A stretch of DNA of 64,000 nt. Source: Micromonospora vinacea. GTDB lineage: Bacteria > Actinomycetota > Actinomycetes > Mycobacteriales > Micromonosporaceae. Positions 1 through 8,575 of the stretch are shown here, piece by piece. The position numbers and the translations under genes are program-made. How positions within the stretch are numbered: position 1 is the stretch's first letter; the number at the start of each line of letters is the position of its first letter. The stretch is taken from contig NZ_JADOTY010000001.1 in NCBI RefSeq assembly GCF_015751785.1, positions 3,968,001 through 4,032,000 of the forward strand, read 5' to 3'. The notes beneath the pieces are model-generated. The model saw nothing but the letters and a program-made list of their open reading frames with translations, was not told the origin of the DNA and made no database searches.

Positions 1-1827
1 GCTGTGCCCGGTGAGCAGCACCGCGTCGCCGCGCTCGACGAGGTAGGTGATCCGGCGGGTCAGTTCCGGCACGGCCCGCTCCGAGTAGCAGGGCGGCGCG
101 AACGGGTGGGCGGCCCGGGGCCAGAAGGTGCCGAGGTCCCAGAGGACACCGATGTGCCGGCGGTACGGCTCGGTCCGGTACGCGAAGATGCCGCCGATGA
201 TCAGGCCGAGGATGATCGCCGCGATCACCCAGCTACCGAACGCGATGCCGAACGTGACCGCGTCCGCCGGCAACCTCACGTTCCGCTCGATGACGTCGCT
301 CGGGACCTGCCCCAGCAGACCGATGGTGGTGGTGGCCGTCCCGAGTCCGGTGAGGCAGCCGTAGAGCACGGCCAGCGGCACCAGTTTCTCGGTGAAGCGA
401 GCCCGGGCTATCGCGTCTCGGACCTGCCGAAGTCGGGGCCCCGCCTCGGCCGGCGGGTCCGGAAAGTCGCGCGCGACTATCGCCGCCGCGGCCCGGCGTC
501 GACTCCGGCGGGAGATCAGGACGACGAGGCCGGAGACGACCACCGTGATCAGCAGGGCCCGAAAGAAGCCGTAGATCGCCCAGGTGTAGGCCCGGGGCGG
601 GCCGGAGGCGATGCCGTCACCGGTCGGCACGTCGCGGTCCAGGAAGTCCGCCACGCGGTAGACCAGTTCGGCGGAGTACGCCACCGCCATGCTGATCCCG
701 GTGGCGGCGACAACGAGAGCGCCCAACCCGAACAGCGGGGTGGCGTCGCGCTCTCGGCGCCGGTGCCAGAGCAGCACCACGCCCAGGGCGGCCAACAGCG
801 CCGTCTGCGCCACGAAGAGGCCGGCCAGAGTCGCGTCATAACCGGGGAGCCCGTGCTCCTGCGTCCACGGCTGGGAACTGGTGGACACGTACGCCACGAC
901 GGCCACGGTCAGGATGACGGAAGTGGTCCGGAGGGTGCGGGTGACCCGGTCGAGCCGTTGGTCGCCGGGGTCCCGATCGATTAGCGGCGGTGTGCAGAGC
1001 ACCCCCACGCAGCCCGCCAGGATCACGCCCGTGATCGCCGTCAGGGCGATCGTGCCCGCCGAGGCGTCACTCGCGCCTCGGGCCAGGAGCAGGACGAGGT
1101 CCAGCGTCGCGAAGGCCGCCGCGACGTGGATGGCCCGCAACCGGCCCACCAGCGGCTCGGCGTCCCACTGACCGATCGTCCCGAGCCGAGACGCGGAGCC
1201 GTCCTCATCGGGTGCCCGAAACGCCTCGAAGGTCCTCCCCGGACGGCAACTGACCCGCCAGATCAGGCCGATCGCGGCGGCTGGGACCAGCGCGAGCACC
1301 GCCAGTCGCTGACCGGTCGGCCGCCCACCCAACCAGGACAACCAACTACGTCCCGCGAGGCAGTCCGGTGAGGCCAGGCACCCCCAACCGACGAGATCCA
1401 CTGCCACGCCGGCGATGGCGAGCACGTACAGCACGGTGAGCGTGAGCGCCAGCACCCGGCACAGGGACTTGACCGCCGCCTCGGATCCGGGGTTCGCCGG
1501 ACGCATCCAGATCGCGACGTTGACCAGCATGAAGGGGAGCAGGAAGACCACCGCCAGGGTGCGGGCCACCGTCCCGGAGGGCAGGTCACCCCAGCGGTAC
1601 GCCTCCAACGTCACACCGCGCACACCGGTGGTGTCCGAGCACCGGGGGCGCGGCCGGTAGAACCCGCCACTGCGGTCACCGGCGACCTGCCCGGTCTGTT
1701 GCAGGTCCAGCACCTGCGCGGCGCTCGCGCCGGAGACTCCGTGCACCCGTAGCTCCACGGCGTCACCGGAGTCGTCCGGCCCGCTCAACCGCGCTGATCC
1801 ATCCGACGTCCTCCCGAGGCGTCTCAC
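1..1827 (-). CDS. Polytopic membrane protein with lipase-like GHS, C-terminus beyond left edge (partial)
   Basis: The minus strand stays open from about 1827 to the window edge and reads as a coherent protein, so the gene is cut at its 3' end. After a basic N-terminus comes an RVHGVSG segment (about residue 36), then roughly eleven hydrophobic segments, a soluble stretch starting LWDLGTFWPR, and finally GHS at the last three codons. A GHS here would fit the nucleophile elbow of an alpha/beta-hydrolase (lipase-like) domain, which I recall for uncharacterised actinobacterial membrane proteins of this type. The start is uncertain: GTG at 1827 is the outermost plausible codon, and TTG at 1788 would also keep RVHGVSG. 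Substrate and role are unknown. Confidence 0.7.
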   Translation of the reverse strand, partial: MRRLGRTSDGSARLSGPDDSGDAVELRVHGVSGASAAQVLDLQQTGQVAGDRSGGFYRPRPRCSDTTGVRGVTLEAYRWGDLPSGTVARTLAVVFLLPFMLVNVAIWMRPANPGSEAAVKSLCRVLALTLTVLYVLAIAGVAVDLVGWGCLASPDCLAGRSWLSWLGGRPTGQRLAVLALVPAAAIGLIWRVSCRPGRTFEAFRAPDEDGSASRLGTIGQWDAEPLVGRLRAIHVAAAFATLDLVLLLARGASDASAGTIALTAITGVILAGCVGVLCTPPLIDRDPGDQRLDRVTRTLRTTSVILTVAVVAYVSTSSQPWTQEHGLPGYDATLAGLFVAQTALLAALGVVLLWHRRRERDATPLFGLGALVVAATGISMAVAYSAELVYRVADFLDRDVPTGDGIASGPPRAYTWAIYGFFRALLITVVVSGLVVLISRRSRRRAAAAIVARDFPDPPAEAGPRLRQVRDAIARARFTEKLVPLAVLYGCLTGLGTATTTIGLLGQVPSDVIERNVRLPADAVTFGIAFGSWVIAAIILGLIIGGIFAYRTEPYRRHIGVLWDLGTFWPRAAHPFAPPCYSERAVPELTRRITYLVERGDAVLLTGHS

Positions 1828-1930
1828 AGCCCTTGTCCGCGCGACCCGGCCCCGTTCCCACGCCGGAGCCGCCGACGGCAGAGCCGGGTCTACCCGAACC
1901 AGACGACCTCAATCGCGGCGGGCCGGGGCG

Positions 1931-2902
1931 CTACCGCCCAGGCAGGGCCCGACCGGAGGTCTTTGTCGCTTCGGGTACGTCGTCTCGGCCCGCCTTCGCC
2001 AGTTCGTTGCGGTAGGCCCGCGGCGAGAGGCCGGTGGTGCGCTTGAAGGCCACGCTGAAGGCGCTCTCCGAGCCGTATCCGATGGCCTGGGCGATGGTGG
2101 CGACCGTGTCGGAGCTGCGTCGGATGCGGTCCGCCGCGAGTTCGATCCGCCACCCGGTCAGGTACTCCAGCGGGCCCACCCCGACGACCTTCTTGAAGCG
2201 GGCCGCCAACGTCGACCGGGAGACGGTGGCCGCCCGGGCGAGTTCGTCCACCGTCCACGGGTGCGCGGGTCGCGCGTGCATCGCACGTAGCGCGGGAGCG
2301 ACCACCGGGTCGGTGAGACCGGCCAGCCACCCGGTGGTGGGCTGTTCGTCGCGGGTCAGGTGCAGTCGCAGGACCCGGATCAGCAGGATCAGCGCCAGGT
2401 GTTCGGCGACGAGGTGGGAGCCGAGTCGCGTCGATCGGAGTTCCGCGTCGATCTCGGCGAGGGCCCACTGGACGGTACCGGCCTCCGGGGTGTCGGCGGG
2501 CACGTGGATGACCGGCGGGAGGTTGTCCAGCAGCAGGCTGCGCGCCCGTCCGCCCAGGGTGAAGGCGCCGCCGATGAGGAACACGTCGTCACCGTCGCCG
2601 ACGTGCGCCACACCGTCGGTGGCGGCGGCGAAGATCGGGTACGCGGGCGCGACCGGCACCTCGGGGTCGCTGAAGAGGGTGTAGGCCGCCGGTCGGGTCA
2701 GCAGGAAGCAGTCCCCCGCACCGAGGTTGATCGGCTCGGCATGGCCGTCGACCCGCAGCCAGCACCGGCCCCGCCGGACGGCGTTGAACTTGGCCCCGGA
2801 CGGTGGGTCGAAACCGACTGCCCAGCGCCCGCCCCCGACCAGGCCGGCGGAGACGTGGCTCGTCGCGCCAAGCAGGGCCAGCACATCCTCCAGCGGATCC
2901 AT
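1931..2902 (-). CDS. AraC-family transcriptional regulator with N-terminal cupin
   Basis: 323 residues. The N-terminal half looks like the cupin sensor domain of the AraC/cupin_6 group (WLRVDGHAEPINLGAGDCFLL region). The C-terminal about 100 residues carry two helix-turn-helix motifs, HPWTVDELARAATVSRSTL and TVATIAQAIGYGSESAFSVA, followed by the typical GLSPRAYR end. The ATG at 2902 follows GGTGGGG. The gene is divergent from the dehydrogenase at 2987 with only 84 bp between, the usual arrangement for a regulator controlling its neighbour. The longer open frame upstream runs through that neighbour antisense and is not part of the gene. The ligand is not predictable. Confidence 0.9.
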   Translation of the reverse strand: MDPLEDVLALLGATSHVSAGLVGGGRWAVGFDPPSGAKFNAVRRGRCWLRVDGHAEPINLGAGDCFLLTRPAAYTLFSDPEVPVAPAYPIFAAATDGVAHVGDGDDVFLIGGAFTLGGRARSLLLDNLPPVIHVPADTPEAGTVQWALAEIDAELRSTRLGSHLVAEHLALILLIRVLRLHLTRDEQPTTGWLAGLTDPVVAPALRAMHARPAHPWTVDELARAATVSRSTLAARFKKVVGVGPLEYLTGWRIELAADRIRRSSDTVATIAQAIGYGSESAFSVAFKRTTGLSPRAYRNELAKAGRDDVPEATKTSGRALPGR

Positions 2903-2945
2903 CCCCACCTTTTCTGGACGCTCACGAAAGTATGAAGGACTCCAG

Positions 2946-2953
2946 ACTATAGG
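2946..2953. promoter_or_regulatory. Overlapping divergent -10 elements, AraC gene / SDR
   Basis: ACTATAGG serves both strands: TATAGG (2948-2953) is a -10-like hexamer 33 nt before the SDR ATG, and TATAGT (2951-2946) reads toward the AraC gene, 43 nt before its ATG. The hexamers overlap, so the two promoters would compete. No convincing -35 boxes were seen. Confidence 0.4.
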
Positions 2954-2986
2954 CAGTCCGATCGGGGCGTTCGTAGCCTGGGTTTC

Positions 2987-3955
2987 ATGACAGCGAACCC
3001 ACGCCTCACCACCCCGTTCAACGCCCGCACCACCGCCGCCGAGGTCCTCGACGGTGTCGACCTCACCGGACGCCGGATGATCGTCACCGGAGGGGCCTCC
3101 GGCATCGGTGTGGAGACGGTGCGCGCGTTGGCCGGGGCCGGCGCCGAGGTCACCGTCGCGACCCGGAATCCGCGGGCGGCCGACCGGCTCGCCGAGGAGT
3201 TCGCCACCGATGCCACCCGGGGCACGGTTCGGTCGTCCGCCCTCGATCTCGCCGACCTGGCGTCGGTCGACGCCTTCGTCGCGGCCTGGCAGGGCCCGCT
3301 CGACGTGCTGATCGCCAACGCCGGAATCATGGCGATCCCGACCCGCCAGCTGACCGCCGTGGGCTGGGAACTCCAGCTCGCGACGAACCACCTCGGCCAC
3401 TTCGCGCTGGCCCGAGGGCTGCACGACAACCTGCGGGCGGCCGATGCGGCCCGGGTAGTGATGGTCAGTTCCGGGGCGCACCTGGCCGCGCCGTTCGACT
3501 TCGACGACCCGCAGTTCGAGCGTCGCCCGTACGACCCGTGGTCGGCCTACGGCCAGTCGAAGACCGCGGAGGTCCTGCTCGCGGTCGGCATCACCCGCCG
3601 GTGGGCGAGGGACGGGATCACCGCGAACGCCCTCAACCCCGGGTACATCTTCACCAACCTCCAGCGCCACATCGACGACGACACGATGCGGGCGATGGGC
3701 GCCATGGACGAAGCGGGCAACCTCATCGAGGCGGAGTACTACAAGAAGCCCTCCCAGGGCGCGTCGACCACCGTGCTGCTCGCCGGCTCGCCCCTACTCG
3801 ACGGCGTTGGCGGCCGGTACTTCGACGACAACCAGGAGGCAGAGGTCATTCCCGGTGGCCCCGACGCTACCGGCGGAGTCGCCGCCCACGCGCTGGACCC
3901 GGCCGCGTCCGACCGGCTCTGGGCGTACGCCGAGAAGGCGCTCGCCTCGCGCTGA
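2987..3955 (+). CDS. Short-chain dehydrogenase/reductase
   Basis: 322 residues, a classical-to-extended SDR. The cofactor motif TGGASGIG is near residue 30, NAG (IANAGIM) near 110, and the catalytic YGQSK follows at about 186, so Ser/Tyr/Lys chemistry is intact. The Arg in VATRNPRA after the second strand suggests NADP(H) preference. The protein resembles the retinol dehydrogenase/WW-oxidoreductase-like bacterial group. It is divergently transcribed from the AraC regulator at 1931-2902, its likely controller. Substrate is unknown. The Shine-Dalgarno sequence is weak; the ATG at 2987 is chosen because the cofactor-binding domain begins soon after. Confidence 0.9.
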   Translation: MTANPRLTTPFNARTTAAEVLDGVDLTGRRMIVTGGASGIGVETVRALAGAGAEVTVATRNPRAADRLAEEFATDATRGTVRSSALDLADLASVDAFVAAWQGPLDVLIANAGIMAIPTRQLTAVGWELQLATNHLGHFALARGLHDNLRAADAARVVMVSSGAHLAAPFDFDDPQFERRPYDPWSAYGQSKTAEVLLAVGITRRWARDGITANALNPGYIFTNLQRHIDDDTMRAMGAMDEAGNLIEAEYYKKPSQGASTTVLLAGSPLLDGVGGRYFDDNQEAEVIPGGPDATGGVAAHALDPAASDRLWAYAEKALASR

Positions 3956-4012
3956 CGGCGGCCGGGCCGTGCCGGCGAGGATTGATCCGGCCGTGGCGGG
4001 GTAGGTGCCGCC

Positions 4013-5161
4013 ATGGTCGCTGCCGGTCGGCGCGGAGCGGACGCGGGCCCGTCGACCGTCGCCCGGTGGTGGGACCGGGTGGTGGCCGCGTTGCGCGACC
4101 GGGCCCGTCGGGTACGGAGCATCGGCGGCCTCGCCCTACAGGCCGGCCTGGCCGCGGCGCTGTCCTGGCTGGTGGCGCACTCGCTGCTACAGGTGTCGCA
4201 GCCGGTCTTCGCGCCGATCTCCGCCGTCTCGACGCTCGCCGCGTCCGTCGGCCAGCGGTTGCGTCGCACCGTCGAGCTGATCATCGGCGTCACCGTCGGA
4301 GTGTTGATCGGCGACCTGCTGCTCGTGGTGATCGGCACCGGGTGGTGGCAGCTCGCACTGATCGTGGTGCTGGCGATCGTCGTCGCGCTCTTCCTCGCTG
4401 GCAGCGCGGCGGTGGTGATCCAGGCCGGGGCGACGGCGGTGCTGATCGCCACGCTCAGCCCGGCCGTCCGGGATCTGGAGATCCCCCGATTCGTGGACGC
4501 GCTCGTCGGGGGAGGGGTGGCGCTGCTGGTCACCGCCGTGTTGCTGCCGCTGAATCCGCTGCGGGTGCTCAACCGGGCCGCGCGGCCGGCGTTTGATCTC
4601 CTCGCGACCCAGCTCGACGCCACCGCCGAGGCGCTGACCGAGCGGGACGCCGCTCGGGCCCGTGCCGCCCGGGGTGAGCTGCGGCGGAGCGCGGGGCGGT
4701 TGAAGGCGTTCGTCGAGGCGACCCAGGGCGCCCGGGAGGCGAGCACCCTGTCACCGGTGTACTGGCACCAACGGCACGGGCCGGTGGGCCGCTACGCGCA
4801 GGCGGCGGAGCCGATCGACCGGGCGATGCGCAACAGCGGCACCCTGATCCGACGGTCGGTGACGCTCATCGAGGACGGCGAGCCGGTGCCGGAGCCGTTG
4901 CCGACGGCGGTGGCCGATCTCGCCGAGGCCGTCCGCCTGCTCAAGCGGCAGTTCGCCGTCGGCGCCGAGCCGAACCGGGCGCGGGAACAGGCGCTGCGGG
5001 CGGTTCGGACGGCCGGGCACGCCTACCGGGACGGCGTCGGCTTCTCCGGTGCGGTCGTGGTGGCACAGGTCCGGACGACCGTCAGCGACCTTCTGGTCGC
5101 CTCCGGGCTGAGCCAGCAGGACGCGAATCACCTGGTCCGGAGGGTTTTCGGCGACCTCTGA
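4013..5161 (+). CDS. FUSC/aromatic-acid-exporter-type membrane protein
   Basis: 382 residues. After a basic cytoplasmic N-terminus there are about five closely spaced hydrophobic segments (residues about 40-180), including the APISAVSTLAAS segment and a PLNPLRVLNRA exit, followed by a long helical cytoplasmic domain. This plan matches fusaric acid resistance (FUSC)/ArAE-type proteins; the single membrane half suggests a homo-oligomer. It starts at ATG 4013 behind GGTAGG and stands alone between the SDR and the RHH operon. Export of an aromatic or organic acid is a family-level guess only. Confidence 0.75.
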   Translation: MVAAGRRGADAGPSTVARWWDRVVAALRDRARRVRSIGGLALQAGLAAALSWLVAHSLLQVSQPVFAPISAVSTLAASVGQRLRRTVELIIGVTVGVLIGDLLLVVIGTGWWQLALIVVLAIVVALFLAGSAAVVIQAGATAVLIATLSPAVRDLEIPRFVDALVGGGVALLVTAVLLPLNPLRVLNRAARPAFDLLATQLDATAEALTERDAARARAARGELRRSAGRLKAFVEATQGAREASTLSPVYWHQRHGPVGRYAQAAEPIDRAMRNSGTLIRRSVTLIEDGEPVPEPLPTAVADLAEAVRLLKRQFAVGAEPNRAREQALRAVRTAGHAYRDGVGFSGAVVVAQVRTTVSDLLVASGLSQQDANHLVRRVFGDL

Positions 5162-5179
5162 GACCAGGAAGGCCGTCAG

Positions 5180-5254
5180 CTGAGCCAGGCAAGACGCCTT
5201 CCTGAGCCATGCCTGTTGCGCTCTGAGCCAAAGTGGTGCCATGATGGTGCCATG
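5180..5254 (+). promoter_or_regulatory. Tandem operator array upstream of RHH-DUF4097-ABC operon
   Basis: CTGAGCCA occurs three times at 5180, 5202 and 5223 (steps of 22 and 21 bp, two helical turns), followed by two copies of TGGTGCCATG at 5234-5243 and 5245-5254. The start codon of the ribbon-helix-helix gene (5252) lies inside the last repeat and has no Shine-Dalgarno sequence, so the mRNA may be leaderless. RHH repressors commonly bind such tandem repeats of their own promoter; autoregulation is an inference. Confidence 0.6.
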
Positions 5255-5776
5255 GAGCTGAGGTCATACGTCGAGAACCTGCGTAACGAGTTCGCCGTGG
5301 CCGCGGAGGGCGTCGACCCGGAGGCCCGGGCGCTGGCCGAACGACTCTTCGCGCAGTTGGAGGCGGCCACCCGTCTCACGCTGCTCGAAGCGTTGTCCGA
5401 CGCGGCCGACGAGATCACCCGTGACCTCGCACCCGGGTCGGTGCACGTTCGGTTGCGCGGGCGCGAGCCCGACTTCGTGGTGACACCGGCCAGCCCGCCG
5501 GTCGAGGCGGCGAGCGAGCCCAGCGGCCCGCCACCACTGTCGGTGCCGGTGTCCGCGCCCGACGGGGACGAGGGCGGCACCTCGCGGATCAACCTGCGGC
5601 TCCCCGACCACCTGAAGGCCAGCGTCGAGGACGCAGCCGGCCGCGCCGGGCTCTCGGTGAACGCCTGGCTGGTGCGCGCCGTCGCTGGTGCCGTCGGGGC
5701 CGGCGACACGGAGCGTCGTCCACCCCGCCGGCCGGAGCCGCGCTCCGGCCAGCACTTCACCGGCTGGGCCCGCTAA
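5252..5776 (+). CDS. Ribbon-helix-helix (HicB/Arc-like) DNA-binding protein
   Basis: 174 residues. The N-terminal about 75 residues are helical (ELRSYVENLRNEF, LEALSDAADEITRD), then comes a Pro/Ser-rich linker, and the C-terminal part has TSRINLRLPDHLKASVEDAAGR...SVNAWLVRAV, the strand-helix-helix of HicB-type antitoxins and Arc repressors. No HicA-like toxin lies nearby. The gene instead heads an operon with a DUF4097 protein and an ABC exporter, so a repressor role is more likely than a toxin-antitoxin role. The ATG at 5252 was preferred over an earlier start at 5216 because it begins the conserved helix and lies in the operator repeat. Confidence 0.8.
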   Translation: MELRSYVENLRNEFAVAAEGVDPEARALAERLFAQLEAATRLTLLEALSDAADEITRDLAPGSVHVRLRGREPDFVVTPASPPVEAASEPSGPPPLSVPVSAPDGDEGGTSRINLRLPDHLKASVEDAAGRAGLSVNAWLVRAVAGAVGAGDTERRPPRRPEPRSGQHFTGWAR

Positions 5777-5846
5777 CTTCCCGCACCCCTTCCACCACGC
5801 CGCTGACCAGCGGCGACCTTCGCCGACCACATCTCGGGAGACCACC

Positions 5847-6689
5847 ATGCCTGTTTTCGAGACGCCAGAACCGATTTCCGTCCAGATCGAGATGCCGATC
5901 GGCGATGCCTGGATCGCCGCGAGCGACCGCACCGACACGGCGGTGACGGTGCGACCCCGCGACCCGTCGAGCAAGGCCGACGTGAGCGCCGCGGAACAGA
6001 CCACAGTCGAGTTCGCCGCCGGGCAGCTGGTGATCCGGGTGCCGAAGAGTTGGCGCCGCTACGGGTTCGGCCCCGGCCCGTCGGTCGACGTTCTGATCGA
6101 GGTGCCGACCGGGTCACGGGTGCACGCCGAGGCGTCGTGGGCGGCGTTCCGCTGCGAGGGTCGGCTCGGCGAGTGCCGGATCAAGACCGGGAGCGGTATC
6201 CGACTCGACGAGACCGGGCCGTTGGAGATCGACAGCAGTCACGGCGAGGTGGCGGTCGAGCACGTCCTGGGCTCCGCCCGGGTGAAGGCCTCGTCCGGCA
6301 AGGTGCGCATCGGCGCTGTCGACGGCACCGCCGAGATCAAGAATTCGTCCGGCGACTGCTGGATCGGCCGCAGCGGTGGCGACGTCCGGATCAACACGGC
6401 CTACGGCGACATCACCGTGGACGCGTCGCTGGCCTCGGTGACCGCGCGCACCGCCTACGGCAACCTGCGGCTCGGTGAGGTCACCCGCGGCGCGATCGAC
6501 GTGCAGACCTCCTACGGCGCGATCGAGGTCGGCATCCGTCGCGGGACCGCCGCCTGGCTCGACGTCAGTTCCAAGCACGGCCGCGTGCACAACGCGCTGG
6601 AGTCGACCGACAGCCCGGCGCAGACCGACGAGACGGTCGAGGTCCGGGCGAACACCTCCTACGGCGACGTCATGATCCGCCGCGCCTGA
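5847..6689 (+). CDS. DUF4097 beta-strand-repeat (adhesin-like) protein
   Basis: 280 residues, start ATG at 5847 behind CGGGAG. The protein is almost entirely short beta-repeats typical of DUF4097/DUF4098 adhesin-like folds: VKASSGKVRIG, IKNSSGDCWIG, INTAYGDITVD, ARTAYGNLRLG, VQTSYGAIEVG, ANTSYGDVMI. There is no signal peptide or membrane segment, so it appears cytoplasmic. It sits between the RHH gene and the ABC exporter genes in the same direction, 70 bp after the first and 50 bp before the second. The molecular role of such proteins beside DrrAB-type exporters is not established. Confidence 0.85.
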   Translation: MPVFETPEPISVQIEMPIGDAWIAASDRTDTAVTVRPRDPSSKADVSAAEQTTVEFAAGQLVIRVPKSWRRYGFGPGPSVDVLIEVPTGSRVHAEASWAAFRCEGRLGECRIKTGSGIRLDETGPLEIDSSHGEVAVEHVLGSARVKASSGKVRIGAVDGTAEIKNSSGDCWIGRSGGDVRINTAYGDITVDASLASVTARTAYGNLRLGEVTRGAIDVQTSYGAIEVGIRRGTAAWLDVSSKHGRVHNALESTDSPAQTDETVEVRANTSYGDVMIRRA

Positions 6690-6739
6690 TCCACCCCCGC
6701 GTCTGACCGATCACCGCGCCGACCACAAATGAGGAGACC

Positions 6740-7717
6740 ATGACCAGCTCCATGAACCCCGCGATCGTCGCCACCGACCTGCGAAAGTCCTACGGCGACA
6801 AGGTGGTGCTGGACGGCATCGACCTGATGATCAGCGAAGGCACGATCTTCGCGTTGCTCGGTCCCAACGGCGCCGGCAAGACCACCACCGTGCAGATCCT
6901 CTCCACCCTGATCAACCCCGACGGCGGTAACGCCCGCGTCTTCGGCCACGACCTGACCCGGGAGCCCGACGCGGTACGCGCGCTGATCGGTGTCACCGGC
7001 CAGTTCTCCGCCGTCGACAACCTGCTCACCGGTCGGGAGAACCTGACCCTGATGGCCGACCTGTGCCACCTGGACAGGGCCGCGGGTCGGCGGCGGATCG
7101 CCGACCTGCTCGACCAGTTCGACCTGACCGAGGCGGCGGGCAAGCCGGTGTCGACGTACTCCGGTGGCATGCGCCGGCGGCTCGACCTCGCGATGACACT
7201 GGTCGGCGAGCCCCGCGTCATCTTCCTCGACGAGCCGACCACCGGCCTCGACCCGCGCAGCCGCCGGGCCATGTGGCACATCATCCGCGCGCTCGCTGCC
7301 GAGGGCGTCACCATCCTGCTCACCACGCAGTACCTGGAGGAGGCCGACCAACTCGCCGACCGGGTGGCGTTCCTCGACCACGGCCGACTGATCGCCGAAG
7401 GCACCCCGCGCGAACTCAAGCGGCTCATCCCGGGCGGCCACGTGGTGTTGCAGTTCGCCGACCAGGAGGGGCTCGACTCGGCGGCCCGGACGTTCGAGAC
7501 CGGCACCCGGGACGACGCGGCGCTCACCCTCCAGGTGCCGAGTGACGGCGGGGTCGGGTCGCTGCGATCCCTGCTCGACCAGCTCGACAGCGCCTCGATC
7601 AGCGTGGCGGGGCTTTCCGTACACACCCCCGACCTCGACGACGTCTTCCTCACCCTCACCGGTCAGCCCGACACGCGGGCCGGCCGACCCGACCACGAAA
7701 GGGCTCCCGCGCGATGA
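6740..7717 (+). CDS. ABC transporter ATPase, DrrA/daunorubicin-resistance type
   Basis: 325 residues. Walker A GPNGAGKTT (about residue 43), signature YSGGMRRRLD, Walker B VIFLDEPTTGLDPRSR, and the switch region TTQYLEEADQLADR, which is characteristic of DrrA-like export ATPases. The C-terminal about 80 residues form the small accessory domain that ends DLDDVFLTLTG. GAGGAG precedes the ATG. Its stop overlaps the start of the permease (ATGA, 7714-7717), so the two subunits are translationally coupled. It powers efflux of an unknown hydrophobic compound or a lipid. Confidence 0.92.
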   Translation: MTSSMNPAIVATDLRKSYGDKVVLDGIDLMISEGTIFALLGPNGAGKTTTVQILSTLINPDGGNARVFGHDLTREPDAVRALIGVTGQFSAVDNLLTGRENLTLMADLCHLDRAAGRRRIADLLDQFDLTEAAGKPVSTYSGGMRRRLDLAMTLVGEPRVIFLDEPTTGLDPRSRRAMWHIIRALAAEGVTILLTTQYLEEADQLADRVAFLDHGRLIAEGTPRELKRLIPGGHVVLQFADQEGLDSAARTFETGTRDDAALTLQVPSDGGVGSLRSLLDQLDSASISVAGLSVHTPDLDDVFLTLTGQPDTRAGRPDHERAPAR

Positions 7718-8502
7718 GCACCCTCTCCCTCGCCGTCCGCGACTCGAGCACCATGCTGCGGCGCAACCTGCTGCACATGCGGCGGTACCCGTCGATGACG
7801 TTCCTGCTCATCGGCATCCCGATCATCATCCTGCTGCTCTTCGTCTACGTCTTCGGCGGCACGCTGGGCGCCGGCCTCGGCCCGTCCGGCGACCGTTCCC
7901 AGTACGCCAACTACGTCACCCCCGGCATCCTGCTCATCACTGTGGTCAGCGCCGCGCAGGGCACCGCCATCTCGGTCGCGATGGACATGACCGAGGGGAT
8001 CATCGCCCGATTCCGCACAATGTCGATCTTCCGACCGTCGGTCCTGACGGGTCACGTACTGGGCAGCCTGGTGCAGACCATGCTCAGCCTCGTGGCCGTC
8101 ACCGTCGTGGCGCTGCTTGTCGGGTTCCGGCCCACGGCCAACCCGGTCGAATGGCTGGCGGCGGTCGGCGTCCTCGCCATGATCACCTTTGCGCTCACCT
8201 GGCTGTCAGTCGCCCTCGGTCTGGTCAGTGACAGCGTCGAGACGGCCAGCAACCTGCCCATGCCGCTGATCCTCCTGCCATTCCTCGGCAGCGGGTTCGT
8301 CCCCACCGACTCCATGCCGACCGCCGTGCGGCTGTTCGCTGACTACCAGCCCTTCACGCCCGTCATGGAGACCCTTCGCGGCCTGCTCCTCGGCACCGGG
8401 ATCGGCGCCAACGGGGTCATCGCCGTCATCTGGTGCACCGTCATCAGCGTGGGCTGCTTCCTCTGGGCCAAGGCCCTGTACAACCGCAACCGGACGGCCT
8501 GA
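7714..8502 (+). CDS. ABC-2 type permease, DrrB-like
   Basis: 262 residues with six predicted membrane segments (for example MTFLLIGIPIIILLLFVYVFGG near residue 30 and ITFALTWLSVALGLV near 155) and an ABC-2 signature region ending LPFLGSGFVPTDSMP. It is the partner of the ATPase at 6740, with which it overlaps by 4 bp. It is the last gene of the RHH operon, followed directly by a strong hairpin terminator. Confidence 0.92.
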   Translation: MSTLSLAVRDSSTMLRRNLLHMRRYPSMTFLLIGIPIIILLLFVYVFGGTLGAGLGPSGDRSQYANYVTPGILLITVVSAAQGTAISVAMDMTEGIIARFRTMSIFRPSVLTGHVLGSLVQTMLSLVAVTVVALLVGFRPTANPVEWLAAVGVLAMITFALTWLSVALGLVSDSVETASNLPMPLILLPFLGSGFVPTDSMPTAVRLFADYQPFTPVMETLRGLLLGTGIGANGVIAVIWCTVISVGCFLWAKALYNRNRTA

Positions 8503-8531
8503 CCCGACCGGCGCGGTGGCGCCATCGCAAC

Positions 8532-8575
8532 ATGAGCCGGCGGCTCGGCCCACAGGGGCCGGGCCGCCGGCTCAT
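8532..8575 (+). terminator. Hairpin terminator after RHH-ABC operon
   Basis: A 20-bp stem with one G-T wobble (left arm begins ATGAGCCGGCGGC at 8532, right arm ends GCCGCCGGCTCAT at 8575) closes on a very short loop, 30 bp after the permease stop. No U-tract follows, as is common in actinobacteria. Confidence 0.8.

Noticed and set aside
4..984. 326-codon plus-strand frame at the left edge
   Set aside because: It is Arg/Gly/Asp-rich without recognisable motifs and is antisense to a coherent multi-helix membrane protein on the minus strand.
1931..3670. 579-codon minus-strand frame continuous with the AraC gene
   Set aside because: Beyond 2902 it runs antisense through the SDR gene and has no family similarity there; the cupin domain starts at the ATG at 2902.
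5252..5776. HicB antitoxin of a toxin-antitoxin pair
   Set aside because: No HicA-like or other small toxin gene lies on either side; the neighbours are a DUF4097 protein and an exporter.
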